A stretch of DNA of 64,000 bases from Meconema thalassinum (lineage: Eukaryota > Arthropoda > Insecta > Orthoptera > Tettigoniidae). Both the position numbers and the translations under genes were made by a program. Below the pieces are notes generated by a model. The model made no database searches and had not been told where the DNA came from. It worked only from the letters and a program-made list of their open reading frames with translations. This document shows, one piece after another, positions 8,146 to 18,284 of the stretch (its first letter is position 1; every line of letters starts with the position of its first letter). Location of the stretch: contig OX336389.2 in assembly GCA_946902985.2 (NCBI GenBank), forward strand, positions 787,834,979 through 787,898,978, in the 5' to 3' direction.

Positions 8146-9298
8146 ACACCATTCCTACCAACCGTATACTCAGGGACTAAATAATAATGATGAGATTCGA
8201 ATTACTATTAACCAACAAGATATCTACACGCTTCCACATGAAAGTTACATCCAGATTGAAGGGCAACTCACCAAATTGTATGGTACCATTCCAACAACGT
8301 CAAAGTTGGCCATCAATGCTTTGGCCTTTTTGTTTTCTGAGGTTCGCTACGTGATCAACGGTATTGAAGTGGATACTACTCGAAATGTTGGCATAACAAG
8401 TGTCATGAAACTTTATCCCTCGTACGGAAGCGAAGAGAGTAAAGATTTTTGTATGGCTGGTTGGTGTCCCAACTCAACCAACGACTGGATGATTAACGAT
8501 GATGGTACATTTACTGGACATTTATCTCTAAAATTAATACTAGGCTTTGCAGAGGATCATAAGCGCATTGTTGTGAACGCAAGACAGGATCTGATTCTTG
8601 TACGAGACAGGAGTGATTATAATGCGCTAAAGGGAGCTGATACAGCGCCAATAGATACAAAAATTCTACTGCAACGAATTCTATGGAAAGTACCGCACGT
8701 TACTCTATCAGATCAGAAAAAATTGAGTCTGCTCAAGATTGTGGAGAAGGATACAGCTTTACCCATTCAATTTAGAAGCTGGGAGCTGCATGAACAACCG
8801 GTATTACCACTCTCCGATACACATACTTGGTCTATAAAAACCTCACGGTATACAGAGCGGCCACTCTACGTCCTGGTTGGATTTCAAACAGATCGCAAAT
8901 ATCAACAGAATAAAGATGCATCAAAATTTGACCACATCCAATTACGAAATATACGACTCTTTTTGAACGGAGTTACCTTTCCCTATGAGGGAATGGATTT
9001 AAACTTTAACAAGAACAAATATGGTAAGCTCTATGACATGTTTGTAAACTTTCAGTCATCCTATTATCAGAAAGAGGCATGTCCGCTATTATCACCACAA
9101 GACTTCAAGTCCAAGGCGCCTCTGGTGGTTATGGACTGTTCGTATTTGGAGGAGTCGATGAAGGAAACAACAATTGATATCAGACTAGAATTTGAAACAT
9201 CGACAGTTATTCCAGAAAAAACAACAGCCTATTGCCTTATTGTTCACGAGGCGCAAGTGTTTTATCAACCGCTGTCCAATATGGTGACCAGAGTATAA
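8084..9298 (+). CDS. Polinton major capsid protein (double jelly roll)
   Basis: The ATG at 8084 gives 404 residues. The start MNSILDVTNPVEV and the block NQQDIYTLPHESYI are typical of arthropod Polinton major capsid proteins. Further conserved blocks are AFLFSEVRYVINGIEVD, LILGFAEDHKRI, FRSWELHEQP, PLLSPQDFKSKAPLVV and TAYCLIVHE near the end. In the family it is the hexon-like protein that tiles the icosahedral shell. The frame is uninterrupted. It follows the penton-type gene, as expected for virion genes. Its stop codon TAA is inside TATAAATAG, a TATA box for the next gene. Confidence 0.9.
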   Translation: MNSILDVTNPVEVQEGIVRIEHHSYQPYTQGLNNNDEIRITINQQDIYTLPHESYIQIEGQLTKLYGTIPTTSKLAINALAFLFSEVRYVINGIEVDTTRNVGITSVMKLYPSYGSEESKDFCMAGWCPNSTNDWMINDDGTFTGHLSLKLILGFAEDHKRIVVNARQDLILVRDRSDYNALKGADTAPIDTKILLQRILWKVPHVTLSDQKKLSLLKIVEKDTALPIQFRSWELHEQPVLPLSDTHTWSIKTSRYTERPLYVLVGFQTDRKYQQNKDASKFDHIQLRNIRLFLNGVTFPYEGMDLNFNKNKYGKLYDMFVNFQSSYYQKEACPLLSPQDFKSKAPLVVMDCSYLEESMKETTIDIRLEFETSTVIPEKTTAYCLIVHEAQVFYQPLSNMVTRV

Positions 9299-9302
9299 AT
9301 AG
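9294..9302 (+). promoter_or_regulatory. TATA box overlapping the major capsid stop codon
   Basis: TATAAATAG includes the TAA stop of the major capsid frame. The next ATG is at 9332, so an initiation point about 30 bp downstream would leave a leader of only a few bases. Confidence 0.55.
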
Positions 9303-9331
9303 CATGTCTTCCTGCATTGCCCTTCACAGTC

Positions 9332-9982
9332 ATGGAAAGCTACGATGAAGTCACAACCCCCTCTGCGAGGTGGGTCTGCAAATGTGAAAGTGATTCACCA
9401 GGTTCAGATGAAGATTCAAGGTTTACCATTTATCGCGCCCTAGTGAGTGAAGCTATAACTGCCTATCACAAGAATCATACTGTGCTTAGAATGCCGCCGC
9501 ATCTGGTTCACTATTTACCAGATGGATTCATGTCTACGTTTGGTATTCATGACAGGGGCTACAACAACATGCCCATCACTAATCAAACAAATAATGTGGA
9601 CGATGGCGTTGCCAAAGCTTCATCTTGTCATGTTGGAGAGCGGGTAGATTGCATGGACTGCAAATGCGATCGTTGCTCAACAAGTCGAGACGCTGATGCA
9701 GCATTTGAGATTTATCGCACCCTGGTGAGTTTAGCAATACGCGCCTACCATAAAGCACAATTTCTTCGTGAAATGCCGCAGCATCTGATTGCCTATTTAC
9801 CAGCTGGATTTCTGACCGCTTACGGTGCACACGACATTGACCTTAATTGGGATAAGCTACCATTACACCTCCGTATGTCAGCGGATGTTGCAGCCTGCCG
9901 TCCTTGTCGTAGACACTTTATGCATCGAGGAGATTCTCACTGTGATTGGGATGGTCCAAATCCTATGATAAAAAAATTGTAA
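9332..9982 (+). CDS. Unrecognised protein with a duplicated 44-residue domain
   Basis: The ATG at 9332 gives 216 residues. Two halves repeat each other: residues 31-74 and 125-168 both run IYRxLVSxAIxAYHK, then MPxHLxxYLPxGFxxxxGxHD. Before the second copy lies a Cys-rich stretch (Cys at 107, 110, 112 and 115), and Cys17 and Cys19 precede the first, so metal binding is possible. I know no function. It has its own TATA box and a poly(A) signal at 10005-10010, so it is probably expressed alone. The repeats have diverged while keeping motif residues, which indicates selection. The frame is intact. Confidence 0.7.
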   Translation: MESYDEVTTPSARWVCKCESDSPGSDEDSRFTIYRALVSEAITAYHKNHTVLRMPPHLVHYLPDGFMSTFGIHDRGYNNMPITNQTNNVDDGVAKASSCHVGERVDCMDCKCDRCSTSRDADAAFEIYRTLVSLAIRAYHKAQFLREMPQHLIAYLPAGFLTAYGAHDIDLNWDKLPLHLRMSADVAACRPCRRHFMHRGDSHCDWDGPNPMIKKL

Positions 9983-10004
9983 GCGATGTACTGATAACTT
10001 TATG

Positions 10005-10010
10005 AATAAA
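10005..10010 (+). terminator. Poly(A) signal AATAAA after the duplicated-domain gene
   Basis: AATAAA lies 23 bp after the stop at 9982 and is followed by TTGTGTAATTG and T-rich sequence, a plausible cleavage region. Confidence 0.6.
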
Positions 10011-10036
10011 ATTGTGTAATTGATTCTTTGTGTGCA

Positions 10037-10073
10037 TATTATTTTCCCGCTCCTATCCAATCAGTTAGTTGTT
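10037..10073 (+). promoter_or_regulatory. Candidate promoter for the exonuclease-like gene
   Basis: A TATTATTT box (10037-10044) precedes TCAGTTAGTTGTTA (10061-10074), which merges a TCAGTT initiator with the TTAGTTGT word seen upstream of two other virion genes. CCAAT lies at 10056-10060. The ATG is at 10112. Confidence 0.4.
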
Positions 10074-10111
10074 AAGAAGCAGCGGTAGTGGAAGGTGTGA
10101 TATCCGTCACC

Positions 10112-10613
10112 ATGCCGAAAACATTGATTGTCGACGTGCAGGGTTTCAAGGTGAACGGAAACAAGTTTGTATTTAAAGAAGTAGGAATTATTGACTGCAC
10201 AACCATGTGGGCACCAAGAGTAACCAGTTTTGTCTTTGAACCACCGTTTCCATTGCATTTGCAGTCAGACGAGGACAGAAGACAAACAGAGTGGTTGCAA
10301 CGCAATTTGGGACTAGTCTGGAAAGAAGGCGACATTCCTTACCATCATCTATCACTTGTTCTGAAAGCTCACTTGTTTGGTGCTGACCTTGTCTTTGTAA
10401 AGGGAAGTGAAAAAAAAGGAATGGTTGCGTCAGTATGTTAATTCAACATGTCAACTTGTTGACCTTCATGATCTGGGATGTCCTGCACTGTACAACCTGT
10501 CCGTGCCTGATGAACCTCTACAAAATAAAACACTTCAAAATGTTTGGAAGCTTTTTGATTGGCTAGCTCGCAGAGCATGTCAAAACTTGCATGTTGAGTG
10601 CAAAGCGTTGTAA
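10112..10613 (+). pseudogene. Polinton-associated exonuclease-like (RNase H-fold-like) protein, frameshifted
   Basis: From the ATG at 10112 the frame opens with LIVDVQGFKV, then KEVGIID, FEPPFPLHL, WLQRNLGLVW and DIPYHHLSLVL, and ends LVFVKGSEKK. This order is known from insect mobile-element proteins that look like degenerate DEDD-type exonucleases; the usual acidic residue after the first Asp is Gln here. At an eight-A run (10410-10417) the frame is lost and a stop comes at 10439-10441. The continuation lies in another frame to the stop at 10611-10613 (CQLVDLHDLGCPAL, LFDWLARRA). A homopolymer sequencing error could explain the break. Enzyme activity is doubtful even if the frame is whole. 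Confidence 0.62.
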
Positions 10614-10664
10614 CGTCAGCTTCAGTGTGAGACATACCAGTGATCAGTGTGGACGTGTAGTAAT

Positions 10665-10813
10665 ATGGCTGCAATTGAAGGTTTGGACTCCAACCCCACA
10701 GAGCGAGCTATTGTCAAGTTTTTTGCCTGTAAAAAAAGCTTGACAGTTTCACAGATGAGGAATTGAACGCTTTGCCCAAGGCGTTCCTTTTTATGTTGCT
10801 TCAAACGCGGTGA
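10665..10813 (+). pseudogene. Small broken ORF before the PLA2-like gene
   Basis: An ATG at 10665 opens a short frame (MAAIEGLDSNPTERAIVKFF). At a seven-A run (10731-10737) it shifts; the other frame continues as SFTDEELNALPKAFLFMLL to a stop at 10811-10813, while the original frame stops at 10763-10765. About 50 residues in total. I do not recognise it. It may be a small virion or regulatory gene, or chance. Confidence 0.35.
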
Positions 10814-11017
10814 AAAATATTTGGCACTGTGTACCTAGTGAATGGAGCAGAGATCCTGGTCTGCGTGAACTACAACCATGCACTGACTTTAGTCATCACC
10901 AGCAAGTGTCTATTACTAAAATGCCATCCACTAGACAGTGTGGAACGTGTCAGCTCATCAAATTGTACCACGGGCATACAAATATACCGTCCTGTAAAGA
11001 CTTTGCTTCATCATTCC

Positions 11018-11470
11018 ATGGTTGCGATGAAGAAGAGGAAGAAGAGACAGCAGCGGCAGTATCGCCAGCACCAAAAAGTAAGACTACGATTGAAAAAGAT
11101 ATATCAGATCTTTGCTGGTCATGGTCTAGTTAACAAGGCCATTGATGTACTTCCCATTGAAGTGCATATTCCCGGCTATCAATTTTGTGGACCTGGGACT
11201 AAACTAAATCAACGCCTAGCACAAGGGAATTCTGGAATCAACAAATTGGATGCTGCGTGTAGAGATCATGACATTGCTTACAGCGACAAGAATGCAGAAG
11301 TACGTCGAGTTGCAGACCGCATTCTTCTAAGAAAGGCTGTGCAGCGCGTGACATCATCTACTGCTTTCATTGGTGAAAAGATTGCAGCCTTGATCGTGGC
11401 AGGAGCTATGAAGTCAAAGCTAATGATTGGTGGTGGTTGTGGATTTGCGAGGAAAAGGACAAAGAAATAA
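11018..11470 (+). CDS. Phospholipase A2-like virion protein
   Basis: The first ATG after the upstream stops is at 11018 and gives 150 residues; a second Met follows three codons later. A very basic start (KKRKKRQQRQYRQHQK) precedes a PLA2 core. The calcium loop is YQFCGPG (54-60) and the active-site helix is LDAACRDHDIAYS, with His84-Asp85. The same small PLA2 layout is known from parvovirus VP1 and from Polinton proteins, where it is thought to help the particle leave the endosome. It closes the rightward block and converges on PolB. AATAAA lies at 11574-11579. The frame is intact and the key His-Asp pair is present. Confidence 0.82.
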   Translation: MVAMKKRKKRQQRQYRQHQKVRLRLKKIYQIFAGHGLVNKAIDVLPIEVHIPGYQFCGPGTKLNQRLAQGNSGINKLDAACRDHDIAYSDKNAEVRRVADRILLRKAVQRVTSSTAFIGEKIAALIVAGAMKSKLMIGGGCGFARKRTKK

Positions 11471-11494
11471 CCATGAATCAAATATTGTTAAGTA

Positions 11495-11579
11495 TTTATT
11501 TGAGAGTCAATCCACCAGATTACAGCATTCACAAAAGATGTTTTGGTTTCTTCTTGTAAAAACATACAATTGTAATAAA
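11495..11579. terminator. Convergent poly(A) signals of PLA2-like and PolB genes
   Basis: Rightward AATAAA is at 11574-11579 and leftward AATAAA (TTTATT on plus) at 11495-11500. Each lies beyond the other's signal, so the two mature RNAs would overlap at their 3' ends by about 80 bases or more. Confidence 0.5.
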
Positions 11580-11617
11580 AAAAAAAGAATTGAAAAATGA
11601 AAGTGTGTTCTTATTTA

Positions 11618-14600
11618 CTAGGTGTGGAAATGTCCAAAAGGCAAGCTATTTACACCATCCCACAGCCGTTTATTGTCATATTTTGACAACGATGTTTTAT
11701 TTTGATTTACTGTAAATATATTATGGTTCTTTGAAAGAATGCGTGTTTGCTGGTACAAGCGAGAGGTGTTTGTGTAGAGTACACATCGATATTCCTCAAC
11801 ATTGAGGAATTGTGTGACGCTACGAAGAACACCCTTCGCTTTGCATTGACCTTTATGCTTTTGTGTTGAAAATGCATATATTTTCGGCGCCAAAGCCACA
11901 AATTCCGTCATAACATCACCAGCACACTCATCCTTAAATAGACCAATGTGTTTTTTATTCACGGGAATTATGCCAAACATATTGTTAACCTCATAGTTTG
12001 AGGTATCAAAGTAACTTGGATGTTCTCTCATCACAGAGTAAATATCCGTCTTATTGGTTTGATAAATAAGACTGTCTGTATCCATATACAGTAATTTTAC
12101 ATCTCCAAACTTTTGTTTGGCAAACTCATAATGAAATTGATACATTACAAATTTTGAATAGTCAAGTATTACCATTCCTAAGTAAATTGGTTTGTTATAC
12201 ATGATTTCTGTCTTTGACAATTCAATGGTTACTAAATCAGTTTCAATAACTCGTACTGAATGGAAATTGGGCATAGCAATATATTTTCGTGCGCCATATC
12301 GACCATCCCAGTGGTTTACCAAATGAATAGTTCTATGGTTTCTAATATTTTCCATAGATTTACCATAGCATTCATTGTTCATTAATTTACAAAAATTTGA
12401 CTCGAATGTAGCCTTGGCGTGCTGCCGATAATGAGTATTTAATTGCATGTACGGTTGTAACCATGGTTTCTGGTCAAAACAAAAAATGCGGTGAATGGTT
12501 TGTAGCTTCAAACCGTGTTTCAAACATTGCATTAAATTTTCCATGTGTATGACGTAGCAATTTTTCGGATTTAACGTTGCCAGCAACTTTTTATTGTTGG
12601 AACGTGAACTGGGAGGTTGTAGTTTTTCAACACAAAATGGTAGATCAGAATGATCATTGTGTATCTCGCGGGGATATAATATGTCAACTTCTAGGACATA
12701 GCCACGTGTGTTATTGCTCAACGCGTCCTGTAAATTAAAATTTGAAACTTCATCTGAAGTCAGCCATCGAAAATTTTGATACGGAAGCGGTTTTTCCATA
12801 GCATATCCGTATAAATTTTTACAATCCAGGTAGGTGAGGTATGTTGTAGGTTGCTTTGGTTTGTATGTGTCCATATATGGATTATTTGCTTTGGCATGCT
12901 TTTGCACAAGCGATACAAGCCCGCCACGTATCCCGCGTTCAAAAAAGAGCAACATGTCGATGTCTGTTAATAGTTCCAGTTCTACTTCAGTCACCTTCAA
13001 CATACAGTCCCAACTGTATCCGGCAAGGGTGTAGTAATGGGCTGGATCTAGATTGTAGATTTCAAGACACAGTTTGCGAAAGTGTTCAAACACGTCTGTC
13101 AAAAGTAGTGTATCAATTTTGAGGTATAAATCAGCATACTCGCCCAAAGTTGATATTTTGAACACGTCCCATACTTTTTGGGCGTGTAAATAGTCTTCTT
13201 CAGAAATATGACTTTTTGTTAAGTCATTGTAAAATTTATCCTTTGAAGGGAGGGCAGTTTCCTGCAAACATGCCCAATTGTTTACATAATTATAGGGAAA
13301 CACCCCTTTTCGAATGCATAATTCAAATTTTTCGTCACCAGTAAAGTTTTGACGTACAGAATGCAAATTGTTTGGGTGAAGCCCTTGAACAAGCGCATCC
13401 AATGATGATGCGAGGAATATATACGAATCTAAAAATCGTATACTAATTCCATTTCGCCATTTTGTAAACGAAATAAAATTTTCTATGATTTTGTGGAATT
13501 AAAGTAAACTTTTGGTTTTCAAGGTTAACAAATTCCTTAATAATTAGATGACTGTCATACCGAGACATGTTGTGTAAGAAACAAGAAATATAGCGTGCTC
13601 TTTTATAGGCCAAATTACATGCACTATGAGCCGCTCCTCTAAATTTGCCAGTGTACCGATTATGGTCTCTCACCGGCGTGTCACAAGGTGCTATTGGTTT
13701 TTGACAAATGTGGCAAGTGGTTGCTGTTGCAAAAGCCACCTCGTCTGCTTCCAACATTTGAAGCGGAATTGGGTTTTCCAGGATATTGTACACCCGATCT
13801 GCCAAGGCGTCCAATTCATTTAAAAAACAAGCAGCAGCATTTGCATCGCGATAAGATTTGAAGTAAGAAAGCGAAGGGTCATATGAGCAAATCACGTTTA
13901 GAGCACAACTGAATCGCACATGTTGCTGTACTTGTTGAGTGTACGGGCGTGCTGGATCCGGGTAACATGTGTCAATGGGTGTGGTTAAACTTTCAAAATC
14001 TGCATATACTGTAAATGGAAGCGGTTCTTGACGAGACACATTTTGAAATTTCATACTGGCTTTATCCTTTTCTGGGAATGTAATTTTTACAGCTGGTTGT
14101 GTAATGCAATCAATAGTATGGGCTGTCAACTTTTGATTGCTACTAAAATATTGCAAACAGCGATCACATATATATACCCTATTTTTACTCTTTGTAACTT
14201 GTGAACGAACTAGTCTGGAAAGATCTTTGATATAACAATAATGGTTGCACAATTCCCCTTCAATGTACAATAAATTAAAATGCTTTTCTTTTTTTCCTTT
14301 GTCGCATAGAGTGGCCCAATAACCTTGTCCCCTTCAACTCCGTATACATTAATGGAGTAAAGCAGATTTTTAGATTCAAAACGAGAAATGGCGTTGAGGT
14401 CTATTGGGAATTCTATGTCTGCTAAATTTAGACTGATCATTAATTCCATAAATTTCTGGTGATATTTGCCCATTCTGTGAACATTTTTACTTGCAGAACA
14501 TAACCCAGCAGCCAGGGACCAAATAAAGCAGAAAACATCATTATTATCCACATTGATAACTGCGTGACGGTTTTCCAACTGTTTAGGCAAATTAACATGA

Positions 14601-15011
14601 GATGACCCACTATTTATGGGATCAAAGGTGCATACATTAATTTTAAGATGATTGATAGCTTCCAGCGATTTGCCGCTTTCTAATTCTTGAAACCCAGCAA
14701 AGCGTGTTGTGAGTTTATCAACAATGTTTTTACTATACCAACTGTGTATGTTATCAGTGCGGTATAATTTAGTCATGTATGATTTCCTCACCTTGTTTCA
14801 AAATAGCAAAGTCAGATAATAATTCAGCGTTAACCTTTAACGCTACATGTTCTCTTAAACAGTCTTGTATTTTGTTTTGAAAAATGTTGTAACTAGTGTT
14901 TAAATATTCATTGAGATCCAAAATGTTTGCATCATTATTGACTTTAGTGCTACAGATATTGTTATGGAAACAACTATCCACATCTTGCCAACTTTGTTCC
15001 GGTGGCGACAT
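11618..15011 (-). pseudogene. Protein-primed DNA polymerase B with three frameshifts
   Basis: The gene spans about 1,130 codons from the ATG at 15011. Open segments are 15011-14769, 14791-14210, 14270-13443 and the frame ending at 11618. Frame changes are near 14780, in a T run at 14289-14295, and between about 13475 and 13495. In order I see an N-terminal Polinton region, a Cys/His finger (CDRCLQYF, TAHTIDC), exonuclease motif I (YADFESL), motif II region (HNMSRYDSHLI), polymerase motif A (LDCKNLYGYAM), motif B (KLMNNECYGKSMENI) and motif C (YMDTDSLIY). Catalytic motifs are therefore intact within segments. In Polintons this enzyme copies the linear element from a terminal protein primer. 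Only one break is in a homopolymer, so real decay is likely. Confidence 0.9.
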
Positions 15012-15040
15012 GATGTCCCTTAGTGCTTAACAATTACAAA

Positions 15041-15046
15041 AACTGA
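15041..15046 (-). promoter_or_regulatory. Candidate initiator (TCAGTT) of the PolB gene
   Basis: TCAGTT on the minus strand lies 30 bp before the PolB ATG. I see no clear TATA box at the proper distance. Confidence 0.3.
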
Positions 15047-15107
15047 ACGGTTTGCAGAGAGAGTGAACCAAAGTTTAGTTTCCCTGCAAATTCCGTTTTT
15101 ACATAAA

Positions 15108-15416
15108 CTAATTTAAAATTTTATTTTTTTCTTCTATGAATTCCACCAGACATCTTTTATTTTCCAGTCCCAAATATTTTAAATAGATGGTCCCTTTGTT
15201 GAGATCAGATACATCTTCCTCGCTGAGTTCCTTGAATCTCGACGGTAGAACTACTGCAAAGTCCTCCAGTTCGCAAACATTACGTTCGCCAAATTTGGTC
15301 TTGACTCGACGAACAGCAGTTACCAAATAAGACTCATTTACCTGCAGATCCTGTAGTCGTTTAGTCTCTGGTCCAGCATCTTTCCCTATGGAATTCGCAT
15401 TTTTTATTGCCGACAT
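15108..15416 (-). CDS. Small PolB-adjacent protein, possibly nucleic-acid binding
   Basis: A 102-residue ORF starts at 15416, upstream of PolB on the same strand. After a polar start it holds a compact beta-like region: LQVNESYLVTAVRRVKTKFG, NVCELEDFAVVLPSRF, then GTIYLKYLGLENKRCLVEF. Short proteins of this type occur beside insect mobile elements and look like an OB-fold, which would suit a single-strand-binding role in replication. That is inference from strand pattern and position. The frame is intact. TATAAAAT lies 25 bp before the ATG, and TTTCAG directly precedes it, so an upstream noncoding exon is also possible. Confidence 0.55.
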   Translation of the reverse strand: MSAIKNANSIGKDAGPETKRLQDLQVNESYLVTAVRRVKTKFGERNVCELEDFAVVLPSRFKELSEEDVSDLNKGTIYLKYLGLENKRCLVEFIEEKNKILN

Positions 15417-15859
15417 TCTGAAATCGAATTTTATACATATAATAGTGTTTTAGTATACCTAAGCCATTAGCAAATATGTATATACACACACACAAGTTAT
15501 CAAACCCTTCTACACACCCATTATCGCTAGCCACTAATTTAATTGTCAACAGCTTGCGTTCACCATTTTCCTACTTCTCCTCAATCCATTACAAGAACAC
15601 AGGTTATCAAACAAGTTATACACCCAGGTGCATGGGGGATACATGGTCAGGAGCTGATTATTTAAATGTCCTTAACTAAATAGGGTACATGACCTGGAGG
15701 TGATGATCGAAATGTCCTTTCACTCAGCAATACATAGCAGTTAGCATTCTCAACTGTTACTGTGGAGGTCTGGTTTGTTCTGTAAAAAAATAATTCTGGT
15801 CTGAAGGTTGGAATGGGGTTTGCTCTCTGTTCCCGGACAAAGCAGGGGCGGGTTGCCAA
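15417..15859. other. Noncoding stretch with a repeat block flanking the satellite
   Basis: No gene seen. About 15600-15740 (ACAGGTTATC..., CACCCAGGTGCATGGGG, CTTAACTAAATAGG) recurs at about 17545-17730 on the other side of the satellite and, more diverged, twice at 52058-52330 and at about 58361. It is a dispersed repeat that was duplicated or split around the satellite. Confidence 0.5.
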
Positions 15860-17560
15860 TATAAATATTCACGAGTGAAGCCGAGGCGGGGTGCTTGTAT
15901 AATATAACTGTTCCCGGGTGAAGCCGGAGAAGGTTGCTTGAATAATATAACTGTTCACGTACGAATCCAGGGGCAGATTGTTTGTATAATTTAACTGTTC
16001 CCCGGGCGAAGCCGGGGAGGGGGGGGGCGGGTTTTTATTATAATATGTAACTGTCCCCGGGCGAAGCCGGGGCGGATTGCTTGTATAATTTAACTGTTCC
16101 CGGGCAAAGCCGGGGAAAACTGCTTGTATAATTTAACTGTCCCCCGGGCGAAGCCGGAGCGGGTTTCTAGTATAATATATGACTGTTCCCGGGTGAAGCC
16201 GGGGTGAATTTCTTGTATAATTTAACTGTTCCCGGGCGATGCCGGAGCGGGTTTCTAGTATAATATATGACTGTTCCCGGGTGAAGCCATGGCAGATTGC
16301 CTGTATAATTTAACTGTTCCCGGGCGAAGTCAGGGCGGATTGCTTGTATAATTTAACTGTCCCCCTGGTGAAGCCGGAGCGGGTTTCTAGTATAATATAT
16401 AACTGTTCCCGGGTGAAGCCGGGCAGATTGCTTGTATAATTTAACTGTTCCCGGACGAAGCCGGAGCGGGTTTTTAGTATAATATATAACTGTTCACGGG
16501 CGAAGCCGGGGTAGATTACTTATATAATTTAACTGTCCCCCGGGCGAAGCCGGAGAGGGTTTCTAGTATAATATATAACTGTTCCCGGACAAAGCCAGGG
16601 CAGATTGCTTGTATAATTTAACTGTCCCACGGGCGAAGCTGGAGCGGGTTTCTAGTATAATATATATCTGTTCACGGGTGAAGCCGGAGCAGATTGCTTG
16701 TATAATTTAACTGTTCCCGGGCAAAGCTGGATCGGGTTTCTAGAATAATATATAACTGTTCCCGGGCGAAGCCGGAGCGGGTTTCTAGTATAAAATATAA
16801 CTGTTCCCGGGTGATTCTGGAGCAGGTTTCTAGTATAATATATAACTGTTTCCCAGGCGAAGCCGGAGCAGATTGCTTGTATAATTGAACAGTCCCCCGG
16901 GCGAAGCCGGAGCGGGTTTCTGGTATAATATATAACTGTTCTCGGGTGAAGCCGGAGCAGATTGCTTCTATAATTTAACTGTTCCCGGGAGAAGCCAGAG
17001 CGGGTTTCTAGAATAATATATAACTGTTCCCGGGCGAAGCCGGAGCGGGTTTCTAGTATAATCTATAACTGTTCCCGGGCGAAGCTGGGGCTGATTGCTT
17101 GTATAATTTAACTGTTCTCGGGTGAAGCCGAGGCGGATATTTTTTGTATAATTTAACTGTCCCCCGGGCGAAGCCGGAACGGGTTTCTAGTATAATATAT
17201 ATATCTGATCCCGGGTGAAGCCGGGATGGATTGCTTGTATAATTTAACTGTCCCCCGGGCGAAGCCGGAGCGGGTTTCTAGTATAATATATAACTGTTCC
17301 CGGGCGAAGCAGGGGCGGATTGCTTGTATAATTTAACTGTGCCCGGGCAAAGCCGGGGCAGATTGCTTGTATAATTTAACTGTTCTCGAGCGAAGCCGGT
17401 GCAGGCTTCTGGTATAATATAACTGTTCCCGGGCGAAGCCGGGTCGGGTTTCTGGTATAACATAACTGTTACCGGGCGAAGCCGGGTCGGATTGTTTGTA
17501 TATTATATCTGTTCCCGGGCCAAGCCGGGGCAGGTTGCTTAAATAATTTACCTGTTCAAT
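15860..17560 (+). repeat. Satellite array built from Helitron 3' termini
   Basis: About 37 tandem units of 43-47 bp. Each contains a short hairpin (CCCGG-GCGAAG-CCGGG), a spacer, then either GGGTTTCTAGTATAATATAT or GATTGCTTGTATAATTT. The two types often alternate, giving a higher-order unit of about 90 bp. The hairpin followed about 10 bp later by CTAG is the same as the 3' end of the four Helitrons in this window. The array lies inside the Polinton, between the PolB companion gene and the two-exon gene. It is not CRISPR: there are no unique spacers. Confidence 0.88.
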
Positions 17561-18284
17561 ACACCCAAGTGCATGGGGGCTACATGGTCGGGAGGTGATG
17601 ATTTAAATGTCCTTAACTAAATAGGTTACTTGACCTGGAGCTGATGTTCTAAGTATAGAAGTGCATGCATGTCTAGGTGCTAATGATAAATATATCCTTC
17701 ACCTCTGCAATACATAAGAGTTCACCATCTCTTCCGTGTCTGTGTCTAGCACAGTATTTATCCCGCGGGATATGCAGTGAAATCTGCAACATTTAATTGG
17801 ATAATAACAGTAATTATATAATTTAGCTGCATTCATTTAATGTATTCCAGGCAGCTAATGGTTTATGTTGCATGTCACGTTAAAACCAATCTTATTACAT
17901 GCAATGAATTCTGCTTGTTTCATCCTTGACGTAATTATTGCTTGTCTGATTCATACTGTCTAACTTTTAAAGCAGCTTTGTCAATAGGCCATTATACTAC
18001 TAAAATTCTAACATCTTCATGTGGATTTAAACCTACAATCTCAGCATTTACAAATACTGTAATGTGCAGTACAATCACTTATTTTGTAAACCATCAGGCT
18101 GAGTTAGTCTCCCAGTAGCACATAGTCAAATATATCCACTAGGATATACTTTAAAGTTATATACTTAAGTATGTTGAATATTACCTGATAGACAAGGATC
18201 CAATTGCAATCAGGTGTGAACGCTGTAAGTTCGCAGTTAACTCTACTTTCATTTCAATTCTGTCCCACTATTTATACCCCTACA
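17561..18284. other. AT-rich noncoding stretch
   Basis: No gene seen. The first 170 bp repeat the block found before the satellite. The rest is AT-rich sequence without clear structure. Confidence 0.5.

Noticed and set aside
15860..17560. CRISPR-like array
   Set aside because: Units are contiguous, similar over their full length and have no unique spacers; they carry Helitron 3' end features.
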